Shown piece after piece: positions 26,184-35,476 of a stretch of 64,000 nt of DNA. Origin of the DNA: an uncultured Oscillospiraceae bacterium (lineage in GTDB: Bacteria; Bacillota; Clostridia; Oscillospirales; Acutalibacteraceae); contig URFL01000002.1 in assembly GCA_900547105.1 (NCBI GenBank), positions 62,001 through 126,000 on the forward strand, written 5' to 3'. Below the pieces are notes generated by a model. That model was not told the DNA's origin and ran no database searches. It worked only from the letters and a program-made list of their open reading frames with translations. The position numbers and the translations under genes were made by a program. Position 1 is the first letter of the stretch. Each line of letters opens with the position of its first letter.

Positions 26184-27047
26184 ATGTGGATCGTATATGC
26201 GTTCGGCTCGGCGCTGGCGGCGGGTGTCACCGCCATTTTGGCAAAATGCGGCATGCAAAAGACCGATTCCCATGTGGTCACCGCGGTGCGCACCATGGTG
26301 GTGCTGGTGTTTGCGTGGGGCATGGTGCTGCTGACAGGCAACATTGGCGATGTTGCCCGCATCGACAGCCGCTCGCTGCTGTTTCTGATCCTGTCCGGAT
26401 TGGCGACCGGCGGGTCGTGGCTGTGCTATTTCAAGGCGCTGCAGCAAGGGGACGTCAACAAGGTGGCGGTGGTGGACAAATCCAGCACCGTGCTGACGAT
26501 TTTGCTGGCGTTTATCCTGCTGCAAGAAGGCATTTCGCTCCCCAAAGGCATCGGTATGGTCGCCATTGGCGCGGGAACTTATCTGATGATCGAACCAAAA
26601 GCCGCGGCGGCACCGGAAAAAGGGAAACGGTCGTGGCTGCTGTATGCGGTGCTGTCCGCGGTGTTTGCCAGTTTGACCGCCATTTTGGGCAAGGTGGGCA
26701 TCACCGGGGTGGAATCCAACCTCGGCACCGCCGTGCGCACCATTGTGGTGGCGATCATGGCGTGGGTGGTGGTGTTTGCCACCGGCAAGCAGCACGCGGT
26801 GCGGCATATTTCGGGGCGCGAGCTGGGCTTTATCGCGTTGTCCGGTGTCGCCACCGGCGCGTCGTGGCTGTGCTATTACAAAGCGCTGCAAGAAGGTCCT
26901 GCCAGCGTGGTGGTACCTATCGACAAGCTGAGCATTCTGGTGACGGTGGCGTTTTCCGCCATTGTTTTCCATGAACGGCTGTCCAAAAAAGCCCTTGTGG
27001 GCTTGGCGCTGCTCACCGCCGGCACGCTGATTATGCTGATCCCCTGA
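26184..27047 (+). CDS. EamA/DMT family transporter
   Basis: 287 residues with about ten hydrophobic helices in two EamA repeats. The halves are alike: ATGGSWLCYFKALQQGD near 70 and ATGASWLCYYKALQEGP near 218. Such proteins export or import amino acids, nucleosides or other metabolites; the substrate cannot be told. ATG at 26184 has GAAAGAGG upstream; upstream in-frame codons run through the pyr terminator. No partner gene nearby. Confidence 0.88.
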   Translation: MWIVYAFGSALAAGVTAILAKCGMQKTDSHVVTAVRTMVVLVFAWGMVLLTGNIGDVARIDSRSLLFLILSGLATGGSWLCYFKALQQGDVNKVAVVDKSSTVLTILLAFILLQEGISLPKGIGMVAIGAGTYLMIEPKAAAAPEKGKRSWLLYAVLSAVFASLTAILGKVGITGVESNLGTAVRTIVVAIMAWVVVFATGKQHAVRHISGRELGFIALSGVATGASWLCYYKALQEGPASVVVPIDKLSILVTVAFSAIVFHERLSKKALVGLALLTAGTLIMLIP

Positions 27048-27395
27048 ACACAAACGCATTTTCTATGCTATGGGGCGGCGAGCCATATTCGTTACAATCC
27101 CTCCGTCTTTTTGCTGCGCAAAAATCCACCTCCCTTTGCACAAGGGAGGCTTTGGCACGCCACTGGTTTCAGTAAATTTTACTAGTTGTTGACACCTCAT
27201 CCACCGCCGTCCGGCGGTCCCCCTTCCCCTCCAATGGGAAGGCTTGAGGAGTTTCTGCTTCTTCTTTGTCATTCTGAGCGCAGCGAAGAATCTTCTCCGG
27301 CGTTGCCCTTTTTCTCTGCGTAGGGGGCGATGCCCATGCTCGGGGAAAGGCTTGTAAAAACCTCGACGGTTTGTTTCCAAACATATGCTTACACA
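27048..27395. repeat. second cluster of short interspersed repeats
   Basis: About 350 bases without a gene, made largely of units shared with 11840-12720: the 56-base block (27092-27147), a CACCTCATCC...CCTTCCCCTCC unit (27193-27245, same orientation as 12252-12307) and a 32-base unit starting CATTCTGAGCGCAGCG (27270-27301). Flanking order differs from the first cluster. Confidence 0.8.
27092..27147. repeat. 56-bp repeat, copy 2
   Basis: Identical to 12452-12507; lies 45 bases after the DMT transporter stop. Confidence 0.9.
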
Positions 27396-27431
27396 AAAAG
27401 GCGCGCTGCCGGGTTGGCAGCGCGCCTTTTT
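27396..27431. terminator. terminator at the end of the murD operon
   Basis: AAAAAGGCGCGCTGCC stem with complement GGCAGCGCGCCTTTTT and a four-base loop; symmetrical, serves the leftward operon. Confidence 0.85.
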
Positions 27432-27445
27432 CCACTATTCTGATG

Positions 27446-28729
27446 TTATTCTTCCGGCAAGTTCAGTGCGCCTTGCTCCAGCATCGACTGAGCCGCCAGC
27501 AGCACCCCCACTTTGCCGGAGTGGAAGTTCAGCCCGCCTTGCATATAGGCGGCGTACGGCTCACGCAAGGGTCCATCGGCGGACAACTCGATGGATGCCC
27601 CCATAATAAACGCACCCGCCGCCATAATCACCGGATTTTCATAGCCCGGCATATCCCACGGCTCCGGCACCACAAACGCATCCACTGGCGCGCCTTTTTG
27701 CATTCCCTGGCAAAAAGCGACCAGTCCCTCCGGCGTGCCCAGCTTCACCGTCTGAATAATATCGGCGCGCTCCTCACGCGGGGTGGGGCTGACCTCGTAG
27801 CCCAGCCGCTCAAACAGCGCCGACGTATACACCGCCGTTTTCAGCGCTTCGCCCACCACATGGGGCGCGTGGAACAGTCCCATATACAGCGGACGGTTGT
27901 GCCCCAGCGACGCGCCCACCTCGCGCCCCAGTCCCGGGGTGGTCATCCGGTAGGAGCACAGCTCCACCAAATCGGCGCGTCCGCAGATGTAGCCGCCGTT
28001 TTCCGCCACACCGCCACCGGGATTTTTAATCAGCGACCCCGCCATCAGATCCGCGCCCACCTGGGTCGGCTCGGTGGTTTGCACAAACTCGCCGTAGCAG
28101 TTGTCCACAAACACGATCACATCCGGACGCTTGGCTTTGACCGCGCGAATGATCTCGCCGATCTCCTCCACCCGCAGCGAGGGGCGCGGATCATAGCCGC
28201 GCGACCGCTGAATATGTACCACCTTGACCGCATCGGTCAACGCGTCCACAATGGCGGAAATGCGGGGATGCCCCTGATCGTCCAGATCCACCTGTTCATA
28301 GTGAATACCGAATTCGCGCAGCGAGCCCGGCGCATCACCGCGGATGCCGATCACCTTTTCCAGCGTATCATACGGCGCGCCGGTCGCCGCCAGCAGCGTA
28401 TCGCCCGGGCGCAGCACCCCCGACAGTGCAATGGTGATCGCGTGGGTGCCGGACACAATGGAATGGCGCACCAGCGCATCCTCCGCCCCCATTACCTGAG
28501 CAAACACCTGATCCAGCGTATCGCGCCCGCGATCGCCGTAGCCATAACCGGTGGTGGGCGCAAAATGCGTTTCGCTGACCTGATGATCGATAAAAGCGCG
28601 CAGCACCTTTTGCTGGTTGTATTCGGTCACCTCGTCGATGGCTGCAAAACGCGGCGCGATCTCGGCAAGCGCCTGATCCGACAGCTTTTCCAGCCGTTCA
28701 TCTACTGTAAAAAAAGAGGATTTCAACAT
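27446..28729 (-). CDS. PLP enzyme of the methionine gamma-lyase / aluminum resistance family
   Basis: 427 residues. Fold-type I PLP enzyme: HSIVSGTHAITIAL and DNCYGEFVQTTEP form the cofactor pocket and the Schiff-base lysine is in MAGSLIKNPGGG. Databases call this family YnbB, methionine gamma-lyase family or aluminum resistance protein; real activity in most members is unproven, probably C-S lyase-like. It overlaps the GNAT gene by seven bases and is the last gene of the leftward murD operon. Confidence 0.85.
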   Translation of the reverse strand: MLKSSFFTVDERLEKLSDQALAEIAPRFAAIDEVTEYNQQKVLRAFIDHQVSETHFAPTTGYGYGDRGRDTLDQVFAQVMGAEDALVRHSIVSGTHAITIALSGVLRPGDTLLAATGAPYDTLEKVIGIRGDAPGSLREFGIHYEQVDLDDQGHPRISAIVDALTDAVKVVHIQRSRGYDPRPSLRVEEIGEIIRAVKAKRPDVIVFVDNCYGEFVQTTEPTQVGADLMAGSLIKNPGGGVAENGGYICGRADLVELCSYRMTTPGLGREVGASLGHNRPLYMGLFHAPHVVGEALKTAVYTSALFERLGYEVSPTPREERADIIQTVKLGTPEGLVAFCQGMQKGAPVDAFVVPEPWDMPGYENPVIMAAGAFIMGASIELSADGPLREPYAAYMQGGLNFHSGKVGVLLAAQSMLEQGALNLPEE

Positions 28730-29469
28730 CCGTCATCCTTTCGTATACTGGTTGCCCATTCCCCCGCGGGCACAAAGCCCCAGCGGGTGTACAGTGCCGC
28801 GGCATGGGCATTTTTCGGGGACAGCCACACCGCTTTTCCCTGTTGCTGCAACGCGGCCGCCAGCGTCATCACGGTGCAGTGGGCATAGCCGCGCCCGCGG
28901 CTTTCGGGGCGGGTCGCCACCCCGCCGATCAGCGCCGCGGTGTCACATTCGGCGGTGGTCATCGCGACCGCCGCCAGCGTGTCCGCCTCGTACACCCCCG
29001 CCATACGGCAGCAGCCGTGCCGCAACCGGTGGGATACATCCACATACCAATCCTCAAACGGCGGCAGTGTGTCGCCAAACACCGCTTGCAGCAGCGGGTA
29101 TGCCTCGCGGGCAGCAGGCGCAGCCGCGCCCTCATCGGTGGCGGGCGCGAACAGCCGCATCACCTGTCCGGTGTGCGTGGTCACACCGCCATACGCCGCC
29201 AATACGGCGGCAAACGCCGGATCGCTGCGCAGTGTGCGCCACTCCGGCTGCATATGCACAAACAAGGCGGCTTCCTCGTGATCCTCCGGCGGCACCGCCG
29301 CCAGAAAGGTGTCCCCCATCGCCGCCAGCATGCCTCCCTGTTCGGTGCGCCAAAAGCGCACAAACGGGCGGTCGGTGCCGTAGGCTGCCCACCATCCCGC
29401 CAGCTTGACGGCGGCTTCGGTTTCCAGCGGCAGCGCAAACGGCTCGCCGCCCGGTATCGCGCGGATCAT
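28723..29469 (-). CDS. GNAT family N-acetyltransferase
   Basis: 248 residues. The C-terminal half has the GNAT acetyl-CoA loop RPESRGRGYAHCTV and the ending AALYTRWGFVPAGEW. The N-terminal 120 residues are a divergent extension, possibly a second degenerate GNAT-like domain. ATG at 29469 overlaps the upstream peptidase stop (ATGA); an in-frame start farther up lies inside that peptidase. Acceptor unknown. Confidence 0.82.
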   Translation of the reverse strand: MIRAIPGGEPFALPLETEAAVKLAGWWAAYGTDRPFVRFWRTEQGGMLAAMGDTFLAAVPPEDHEEAALFVHMQPEWRTLRSDPAFAAVLAAYGGVTTHTGQVMRLFAPATDEGAAAPAAREAYPLLQAVFGDTLPPFEDWYVDVSHRLRHGCCRMAGVYEADTLAAVAMTTAECDTAALIGGVATRPESRGRGYAHCTVMTLAAALQQQGKAVWLSPKNAHAAALYTRWGFVPAGEWATSIRKDDGC

Positions 29470-30494
29470 GCGCCCTCCGGCAGCGTATCCGCCAGCAGCG
29501 CCAACAGCGCCGCGGTATCTTGCATATCCTTCCACGACAGCACGCACGCCGGCGAATGCAAATACCGGCAAGGCAGCGACACCGCCGCCACCCGCACACC
29601 GCCCGCCGCCTGCTGCAGCGCGCCCGCGTCATTGCCGCCCGCCACCATCGTTTTGGTTTGGGTGGGAATACCCGCCTCGTCGCCCAGCGAGCGAATGCGG
29701 TGATACAGCTCCTCGTCATACAGGGTGCGGCGATCCATAAAGGACACCACCGGACCCGCGCCCACACGGCACACCTGCCGCGCACCGCTCACCCCCGCCA
29801 AGTCGGCGGCGGTGGTGGTTTCCACCACCACGGCAATATCCGGCTGCACGGTGTATCCCGCCACTGTGGCGCCGCGCAGCCCGATCTCCTCCTGTGTGAC
29901 AAAGCTCACAGTCATATCGTATTTCGGCTGCCGCCGGATCAGCTCCAGCAGCAGCAGACATCCGGCGCGGTCATCCAGCGCCTTCGCCTTGCACAAATCG
30001 TCGCCGAGCTCGGTCCATTCGCTGTCAAACAGCACCGCATCGCCCGGCTGCGCGATCGCCAGCGCCTGCTCGCGATCCGCCGCGCCGATATCCACCAGCA
30101 TGGCATCGATGCCGGGCACTTTTTTGCGGTCGTCGCCCTCGCATTGGTGGATCGCCTTGCCGCCGATCACGCCGACATGGCCGTTCACCCGCACCGTGTG
30201 ACCGAAAACCACCGCTTCGTCCACGCCGCCCACCGCCGCGACCGCCAGATAGCCGTCGTCGGTGACATCGGTCACGATCAGTCCAACCTCGTCCATATGG
30301 GCGGAAAACAGCACCGACCGCGCGGCGCGCTGCTGCCCTTTCACCCGCACAATCAAATTGCCGAGCGGGTCCACCGTCATGCTTTCCACCGCCGGCAGAT
30401 CGCGCAGTTGCTGCTGCAAATACGCACGCACCGCTTGCTCGCGACCGGAGATTCCCTCCAGCGCGCACAGCGTTTTCAGTTGCTCGCGGTTCAT
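29466..30494 (-). CDS. M42 family metallopeptidase (first of two paralogues by position 29.5 kb)
   Basis: 342 residues of the tetrahedral-aminopeptidase/endoglucanase M42 family. Metal ligands appear in FSAHMDEVGLIV, KALDDRAGC and TQEEIGLRGA; the PDZ-like insert is around 80-160. Cleaves N-terminal residues from small peptides in the cytoplasm. Starts inside the stop of the second M42 gene (ATGA). Confidence 0.9.
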   Translation of the reverse strand: MNREQLKTLCALEGISGREQAVRAYLQQQLRDLPAVESMTVDPLGNLIVRVKGQQRAARSVLFSAHMDEVGLIVTDVTDDGYLAVAAVGGVDEAVVFGHTVRVNGHVGVIGGKAIHQCEGDDRKKVPGIDAMLVDIGAADREQALAIAQPGDAVLFDSEWTELGDDLCKAKALDDRAGCLLLLELIRRQPKYDMTVSFVTQEEIGLRGATVAGYTVQPDIAVVVETTTAADLAGVSGARQVCRVGAGPVVSFMDRRTLYDEELYHRIRSLGDEAGIPTQTKTMVAGGNDAGALQQAAGGVRVAAVSLPCRYLHSPACVLSWKDMQDTAALLALLADTLPEGA

Positions 30495-31507
30495 GCCGTG
30501 ACCCCCTCTCGCACAAACGCCGCCATCAAGCGGCCGGTATTTTCCACATCGCGCATATCCACCAGCTCCACCGGTGTGTGCATATACCGCTGCGGGATGG
30601 ACACCAACACTGTGCGCACGCCGTGCGCCGTGGTACTGATCTCGTCCGCATCGGTGCCGGTGCGCGCCCCCATCACCTCGCGCTGGAACGGAATCTGCTG
30701 CGCTTCGGCCAACGCCGCCAGCCGCCGGCTGTATGCCGCGTCCAACCCGGGGGCGATGCCGATCATCGGACCTTCGCCCAGCTTGCCACATTCGCGCGGG
30801 TTCGCATCCGGCGTCAACGCAAAGCTGACATCCACCGCCAGCGCCGCATCCGGCTGCAGCATGAACGCTCCGGAGGCGGCACCGCGGGTGCCCAACTCTT
30901 CCTGCACGGCAAAGCACACCGCCACATCCACCGGCAGCGGCTCGCCCGCCAGCGCATCCACCGCCCACAACACCGCCGCCACCCCGCTGCGATCATCCAG
31001 CGAGGTGCCGGTCACGCCGGTTTCGCCGATCGGCGAAAACCGCGGACGAAAGCTGACCCGGCTGCCCACCGGCACCGCCGCCAGTACCTGTTCCTGCGTC
31101 ATGCCTATATCGATCAGGCATTTGTCCACCGGCGTGGCACCCTTTTGGTCACCCGCCAGATGCGGCGGGGTGCTGGCGAACACGCCCGGATAGGGCTTGT
31201 CCCCATACACCACCACTTCGGTGGCGGCAAGCACCCGCGCGTCAATGCCGCCGCAGGGCGCGACCCGCAAAAAGCCGTCCTCCACCGCGGTGACCACAAA
31301 GCCGATCTGGTCAATATGCGCCTCCAGCATCACGGTGGGGGCATCGGGCTTGCCGCAGCGGATCCGCCCCAACACATTGCCAAGCGGGCTGCGTTCAATC
31401 TCGTTTGTATACGCGCCCAACCACCGGGCGGCAACATCCGCCGCGGCGGTTTGACCGCCCACACCGGGGGCCAGACACAGCTCCCGCAAAACCTGTTGCA
31501 AATCCAT
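30491..31507 (-). CDS. M42 family metallopeptidase (second paralogue)
   Basis: 338 residues. Metal and catalytic motifs: LEAHIDQIGFVV, TSLDDRSGVA, VQEELGTRGA; it ends with RYMHTPVELVDM. Clearly a diverged tandem copy of its downstream neighbour, so the two may form hetero- or homo-oligomers with different specificities. It starts two bases after the murD stop. Confidence 0.9.
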   Translation of the reverse strand: MDLQQVLRELCLAPGVGGQTAAADVAARWLGAYTNEIERSPLGNVLGRIRCGKPDAPTVMLEAHIDQIGFVVTAVEDGFLRVAPCGGIDARVLAATEVVVYGDKPYPGVFASTPPHLAGDQKGATPVDKCLIDIGMTQEQVLAAVPVGSRVSFRPRFSPIGETGVTGTSLDDRSGVAAVLWAVDALAGEPLPVDVAVCFAVQEELGTRGAASGAFMLQPDAALAVDVSFALTPDANPRECGKLGEGPMIGIAPGLDAAYSRRLAALAEAQQIPFQREVMGARTGTDADEISTTAHGVRTVLVSIPQRYMHTPVELVDMRDVENTGRLMAAFVREGVTA

Positions 31508-31509
31508 GG

Positions 31510-32895
31510 TTACTCCTCCATCTCCATCACCAGCCGGCGGAAGTGGTTGCCCCGCTCTTCAAAATTGCGGTACATATCAAAGCTGGCGCTGGCGGGCGAC
31601 ATAAACACAATATCACCGTCTTGTGCCAGCCGGTTGGCGGCCGCCACCGCCTCCTCCATATTCTTCACCCGCACGATCGGCAGATCGCTGCACGCGCGAA
31701 TCACCTGTTCGATCTTGTCGCCGGTCGCGCCCATCAAAATCGCGGTTTTCACCGTGTCGGCGGCAACCGGACCCAGCGGATCGTACGGAATGTGCTTGTC
31801 GTAACCGCCCGCGATCAGAATCACCCGACGGTCAAAGGATTTCAGCCCCGCAATGGTGCGCGACGGGCTGGAACCGATGGAATCGTTGTACCATTTGACC
31901 CCCCGGCGCACCCGCAGCAGCTCGCTGCGATGCGGCACCCCGCCAAAGGTGCGGGCGTATTCCGCGATGGTGGCAGGAGCCACCTCGCCCCACACCGCGG
32001 CGATGGCAGCCAGATAGTTTTCCACATTATGGTCGCCGGGGATCAGAATATCCGACCGGTTCATCACCGGCACATCCTGTCCATCCGCCCGCATATACAG
32101 CACATTGTCTTCGCCCAAAAACGCGCCGTGCGCCACCTCGTGGCGGCGGGAGAACAGGCAGCATTCGTCCGCCGCATCCGGCACAAACGAGGCGGTCACC
32201 TCGTTGTCGGCGTTCAGCACCACCCGATCACCGGTCTTTTGGAACCGCATCAGGTTGCGCTTGGCATCGATATACTCCGCCATGTCGGTGTGCCAATCCA
32301 GATGGTTGGGCGCCACATTGGTGATGACCGCGACATGCGGGCTTTGCGCCATGCGGGTGAGCTGGAAGCTGGACAGCTCCACTACCACGACATGGTCCGG
32401 CTGCACCTTTTCGATCTCCGGCAGCAGCGGGCGGCCGATGTTGCCGCCGAGATGCACCGTTTTGCCGGACGCTTCCAGCAGCCCGGCGATGATGGTGGTG
32501 GTGGTGGTTTTGCCGTCCGACCCGGTCACGCCATAGATAGGCGCAGGGCACAGCGCAAAAAACAGTTCCATTTCGGACGAAACGGGAATCCCCCGCTCCC
32601 GCGCGCGCTCAAATTCCGGCAGATACGGTTTCATGCCGGGGGTGCGCAAAATCATATCCACATCGTCAAGATGCGCCAAATACCCTTCACCCAGCGACAG
32701 CTCCACACCGGCGGCTTCCAGCTCGTCCGCCGTTTGCCCCAGCTGTGCGCGGTCGCGCCGGTCGCACGCCAACACCTGCGCCCCCTTGTCCGTCAGCTGA
32801 CGAATTACCGGCAGGTTGTTGTGCCCGATGCCGCAAACGGCGATGCGTTTGCCCTGTATATGCTGCCAAAATGCCTGTATGTTCCGATCTATCAT
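31510..32895 (-). CDS. murD: UDP-N-acetylmuramoyl-L-alanine--D-glutamate ligase
   Basis: 461 residues. N-terminal UDP-binding domain VCGIGHNNLPV, the ATP loop GVTGSDGKTTTT and central-domain NVAPNHLDWH are typical of MurD. It adds D-Glu to the peptidoglycan precursor. GGGAGGC lies upstream of ATG and a good promoter at 32934-32962. First gene of the leftward operon with peptidases, GNAT and the PLP enzyme, outside a dcw cluster. Confidence 0.93.
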   Translation of the reverse strand: MIDRNIQAFWQHIQGKRIAVCGIGHNNLPVIRQLTDKGAQVLACDRRDRAQLGQTADELEAAGVELSLGEGYLAHLDDVDMILRTPGMKPYLPEFERARERGIPVSSEMELFFALCPAPIYGVTGSDGKTTTTTIIAGLLEASGKTVHLGGNIGRPLLPEIEKVQPDHVVVVELSSFQLTRMAQSPHVAVITNVAPNHLDWHTDMAEYIDAKRNLMRFQKTGDRVVLNADNEVTASFVPDAADECCLFSRRHEVAHGAFLGEDNVLYMRADGQDVPVMNRSDILIPGDHNVENYLAAIAAVWGEVAPATIAEYARTFGGVPHRSELLRVRRGVKWYNDSIGSSPSRTIAGLKSFDRRVILIAGGYDKHIPYDPLGPVAADTVKTAILMGATGDKIEQVIRACSDLPIVRVKNMEEAVAAANRLAQDGDIVFMSPASASFDMYRNFEERGNHFRRLVMEMEE

Positions 32896-32933
32896 AAAAA
32901 AAGCCTCCCTCGCTTTTTGCCTATACGGTTTTT

Positions 32934-32962
32934 ATTATACGAAATCCGGCGGCAAATATCAA
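32934..32962 (-). promoter_or_regulatory. promoter of the murD operon
   Basis: On the minus strand TTGATA, 17-base spacer, TATAAT; the -10 is perfect. Confidence 0.8.
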
Positions 32963-33019
32963 CTGTTTTGACCGCACAGGCTGTATTCTTTAATTTTTTA
33001 TAAACGATACGCGAAACCG

Positions 33020-33048
33020 TTGCAAAAACCAGAAAAAATAGGTACAAT
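33020..33048 (+). promoter_or_regulatory. promoter of the RING-finger gene
   Basis: TTGCAA at 33020-33025, 17-base spacer, TACAAT at 33043-33048; 44 bases before the chosen ATG. Confidence 0.7.
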
Positions 33049-33091
33049 ACCCTGTAATAGGATTTATATTGTTCAGAAAGGTTCGGAGCTT

Positions 33092-34093
33092 ATGTTCTTT
33101 TACGAGGGCTATACCTGCCCTGTTTGCGGAAAACCGTTCCAAGCGTCCGACGACATTGTGGTTTGCCCCACCTGCGGCGCTCCGCACCATCGGAGCTGCT
33201 GGCAGCGGGAGGGACATTGCCATTTTGAAGCGGATCACGGCACCGACCGCCAATGGTCGCGCGAAAAAAATCCGCCCAAAGCGGACACAACCGATGCGTC
33301 CACCCCACCCTCCGGCGATACCCGCCGCTGCCCTTACTGCGGATTTGAAAACCCGTCGTTTGCAGAGTTTTGTTCACACTGCGGCCGCCCCACCGGTGCG
33401 GAGGATTGGCACAGCGCCACCGGCAACCCCACCCCTCCTTTCGGCGGACCGACCGGTCCCGCCGGCGCTCCCTTTGGCTACGGCGAATACCGCCCGTTCC
33501 AAGCAATGGGCGATCCTTACGGCGGGGTTTCGCCGGATGAGGAGATTGAAGAGGTGCCCGCGTCGCAGCTGGCGGCGTTTGTCGGTCCCAACACCGCGTA
33601 TTATCTGCCCCGCTTTCGCAAAATCTCCCAAGACGGCAGCAAATGCAGCTGGAACTGGGGGGCGTTTTTGCTGACACCGTATTGGCTGCTGTACCGCAAA
33701 AACTATCTGTTTGGCGGGCTGATGCTGGTGTTGGAAATATTGCGCACTTTTTTGGAGAGCTTTTTGCTGTTCCGCATCACAAACGGCGGCAATGTGGCGC
33801 TGAATTCGATCGTGCAAAGCATCGCGAGCGGCGGAACGATCCCGTTGTTTGTGTGGGTGCTGGTACTGTCCTCCCTGCTGGATCTGCTGCTGCGGGTGCT
33901 GTTTGGGTTGTCTGCCAACTGGCTGTATCTGCGCACCGCCGTGTCGCGGATCAAAAAGCTGCAAAAGGATGACGAAACCCCCGACACGCAAGCCATCGCC
34001 ACCAGCGGCGGTGTATCGTTTGCGCTGGGTATTGTGGCTTATTCCCTGTTGCTATTGGCCAGCATGATGGCTCAATATATTTTTTATTTGTAA
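33092..34093 (+). CDS. Prokaryotic RING-finger / zinc-ribbon membrane protein with DUF2628-like region
   Basis: 333 residues. Residues 8-46 form a RING-like zinc site: YTCPVCGKPF, then DDIVVCPTCGAPHHRSCW with a following GHC. A zinc ribbon follows near 80-105 (RRCPYCGFEN and FCSHCGRPTG), then a Pro/Gly-rich linker. From about 195 the WNWGAFLLTPYWLLYRK segment matches DUF2628, with four or so membrane helices. Bacterial RING proteins of this kind are of unknown role. ATG at 33092 lies downstream of a promoter; the frame is open upstream through the promoter, which argues against an earlier start. galU follows 26 bases later. Confidence 0.85.
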   Translation: MFFYEGYTCPVCGKPFQASDDIVVCPTCGAPHHRSCWQREGHCHFEADHGTDRQWSREKNPPKADTTDASTPPSGDTRRCPYCGFENPSFAEFCSHCGRPTGAEDWHSATGNPTPPFGGPTGPAGAPFGYGEYRPFQAMGDPYGGVSPDEEIEEVPASQLAAFVGPNTAYYLPRFRKISQDGSKCSWNWGAFLLTPYWLLYRKNYLFGGLMLVLEILRTFLESFLLFRITNGGNVALNSIVQSIASGGTIPLFVWVLVLSSLLDLLLRVLFGLSANWLYLRTAVSRIKKLQKDDETPDTQAIATSGGVSFALGIVAYSLLLLASMMAQYIFYL

Positions 34094-34119
34094 TTGAACG
34101 AGAGAGAGGATGTTTATCT

Positions 34120-34995
34120 ATGGCACAGAAAGTACGCAAGGCGGTTATTCCCGCTGCCGGACTCGGCACCCGGGTGCTGCCCATCAGCAAGGCGATGCCC
34201 AAAGAGATGCTGCCCATCGTGGATAAGCCCGCGATCCAGTACATTGTGGAGGAAGCGGTTGCTTCCGGCATCGAAGATATTCTGATCATCACCAACCGCG
34301 GCAAAGGCATCATCGAAGATCACTTTGACCACATGGTGGAGCTGGAGCAGCGGCTGGCGGCAAGCGGTCGGCAGGAAACGCTGGATCAGCTGAACCACAT
34401 CACCGGGCTCGCCAACATCTATTTCATCCGCCAGAAGGAAACCAAAGGGTTGGGTCACGCGGTCAACTGCGCCCGCTCCTTTGTGGGCAACGAGCCGTTC
34501 GCTGTGCTGTACGGCGACGATGTCATCATCGGCGAGGATCCCGCCTGCGGTCAGCTGTGCCGCGCGTATGAGGAGTTCGGTCGCGGTGTGGTCGGCATCA
34601 AAGAAGTGGCGCCGGAGATGATTGGCAAATACAGCTCGCTGAAGGTGGCGCCGCTGCACGACAATCTGTACACCGTCACCGATATGATCGAAAAGCCCAC
34701 CCCGGACAAGGTGCTGTCGCTGTTCTCCATCCTTGGTCGCTGCGTGCTGCCGCCGGAGATTTTCGATATTCTGGACGAAACCAAACCCGGCGCGGGCGGC
34801 GAAATTCAGCTGACCGATGCGATGCTGCAGCTGGCGCGCAACGGTGGCATGACCGGCGTGGATTTCACCGGTATCCGCTACGATATGGGCAACAAGCTGG
34901 GCATTCTGCAGGCCACCTGCGAGGTTGCTTTGCAGCATCCGGAAGTGAAAGATGACTTCCGCGCGTATCTCAAAAAACTGGCCGCTACGCTGTAA
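34120..34995 (+). CDS. galU: UTP--glucose-1-phosphate uridylyltransferase
   Basis: 291 residues. Nucleotide-binding AVIPAAGLGTRVLPISKAMPKE, VLYGDDVI and MIEKPTP are typical. Makes UDP-glucose for envelope glycans and galactose metabolism; galK lies close by. GAGAGAGG precedes the ATG. Confidence 0.95.
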   Translation: MAQKVRKAVIPAAGLGTRVLPISKAMPKEMLPIVDKPAIQYIVEEAVASGIEDILIITNRGKGIIEDHFDHMVELEQRLAASGRQETLDQLNHITGLANIYFIRQKETKGLGHAVNCARSFVGNEPFAVLYGDDVIIGEDPACGQLCRAYEEFGRGVVGIKEVAPEMIGKYSSLKVAPLHDNLYTVTDMIEKPTPDKVLSLFSILGRCVLPPEIFDILDETKPGAGGEIQLTDAMLQLARNGGMTGVDFTGIRYDMGNKLGILQATCEVALQHPEVKDDFRAYLKKLAATL

Positions 34996-35005
34996 CGACG
35001 GTCAT

Positions 35006-35044
35006 AAAAACGAGGGTGTCCCCGCGGGGGACACCCTCGTTTTG
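35006..35044. terminator. bidirectional terminator after galU
   Basis: AAAACGAGGGTGTCCCC stem with complement and T tract, between convergent galU and the small membrane protein. Confidence 0.85.
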
Positions 35045-35053
35045 TTTTGTCGC

Positions 35054-35461
35054 TCAAGCCAGCGTTTGGGCACCGAGCAGATTGATGATCAGCGCCACCG
35101 CCAGCAGCAGGATAAACCCGGTGCAGCAGCCGAAAAACACCCGCCGCGCCCGCTTTTCTGCAATGCGCTGGGCGGTCAGCCCCAGCAGCAGACAAGCCAC
35201 CAGCGCCGCGATCACATTCAGGATCACCCGAATATCCACCGCACCCAGCGGCAGAACCATCGCCGCCCACGCCGCCAGCCGTCCGCTGACCACATACATC
35301 AGCGGCTGGATCAGCAGCGGGCTGGTCGCCACCGCGTAGTTCACCTTTTCCGCCCGCATAAACACGACCAACATCGCGATCAGCACGATCACAATACTCC
35401 AACAGGCAAACATCATCCCCGACATGGTGGGTTGGGTGGTTGCCGCTCCCAAAATATGCAT
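35054..35461 (-). CDS. small membrane protein, unknown family
   Basis: 135 residues with four hydrophobic helices (about 16-34, 46-68, 75-95, 107-130) and few charged residues. AAGGAG lies nine bases before ATG. It follows galK on the same strand by 15 bases and probably shares its transcript. I do not recognise the family. Confidence 0.75.
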   Translation of the reverse strand: MHILGAATTQPTMSGMMFACWSIVIVLIAMLVVFMRAEKVNYAVATSPLLIQPLMYVVSGRLAAWAAMVLPLGAVDIRVILNVIAALVACLLLGLTAQRIAEKRARRVFFGCCTGFILLLAVALIINLLGAQTLA

Positions 35462-35476
35462 ACTCTCGTCTCCTTT

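Noticed and set aside
25065..27059. 664-codon leftward frame over pyrK, pyrD and the transporter
   Set aside because: Spans a terminator and three supported genes; no domain.
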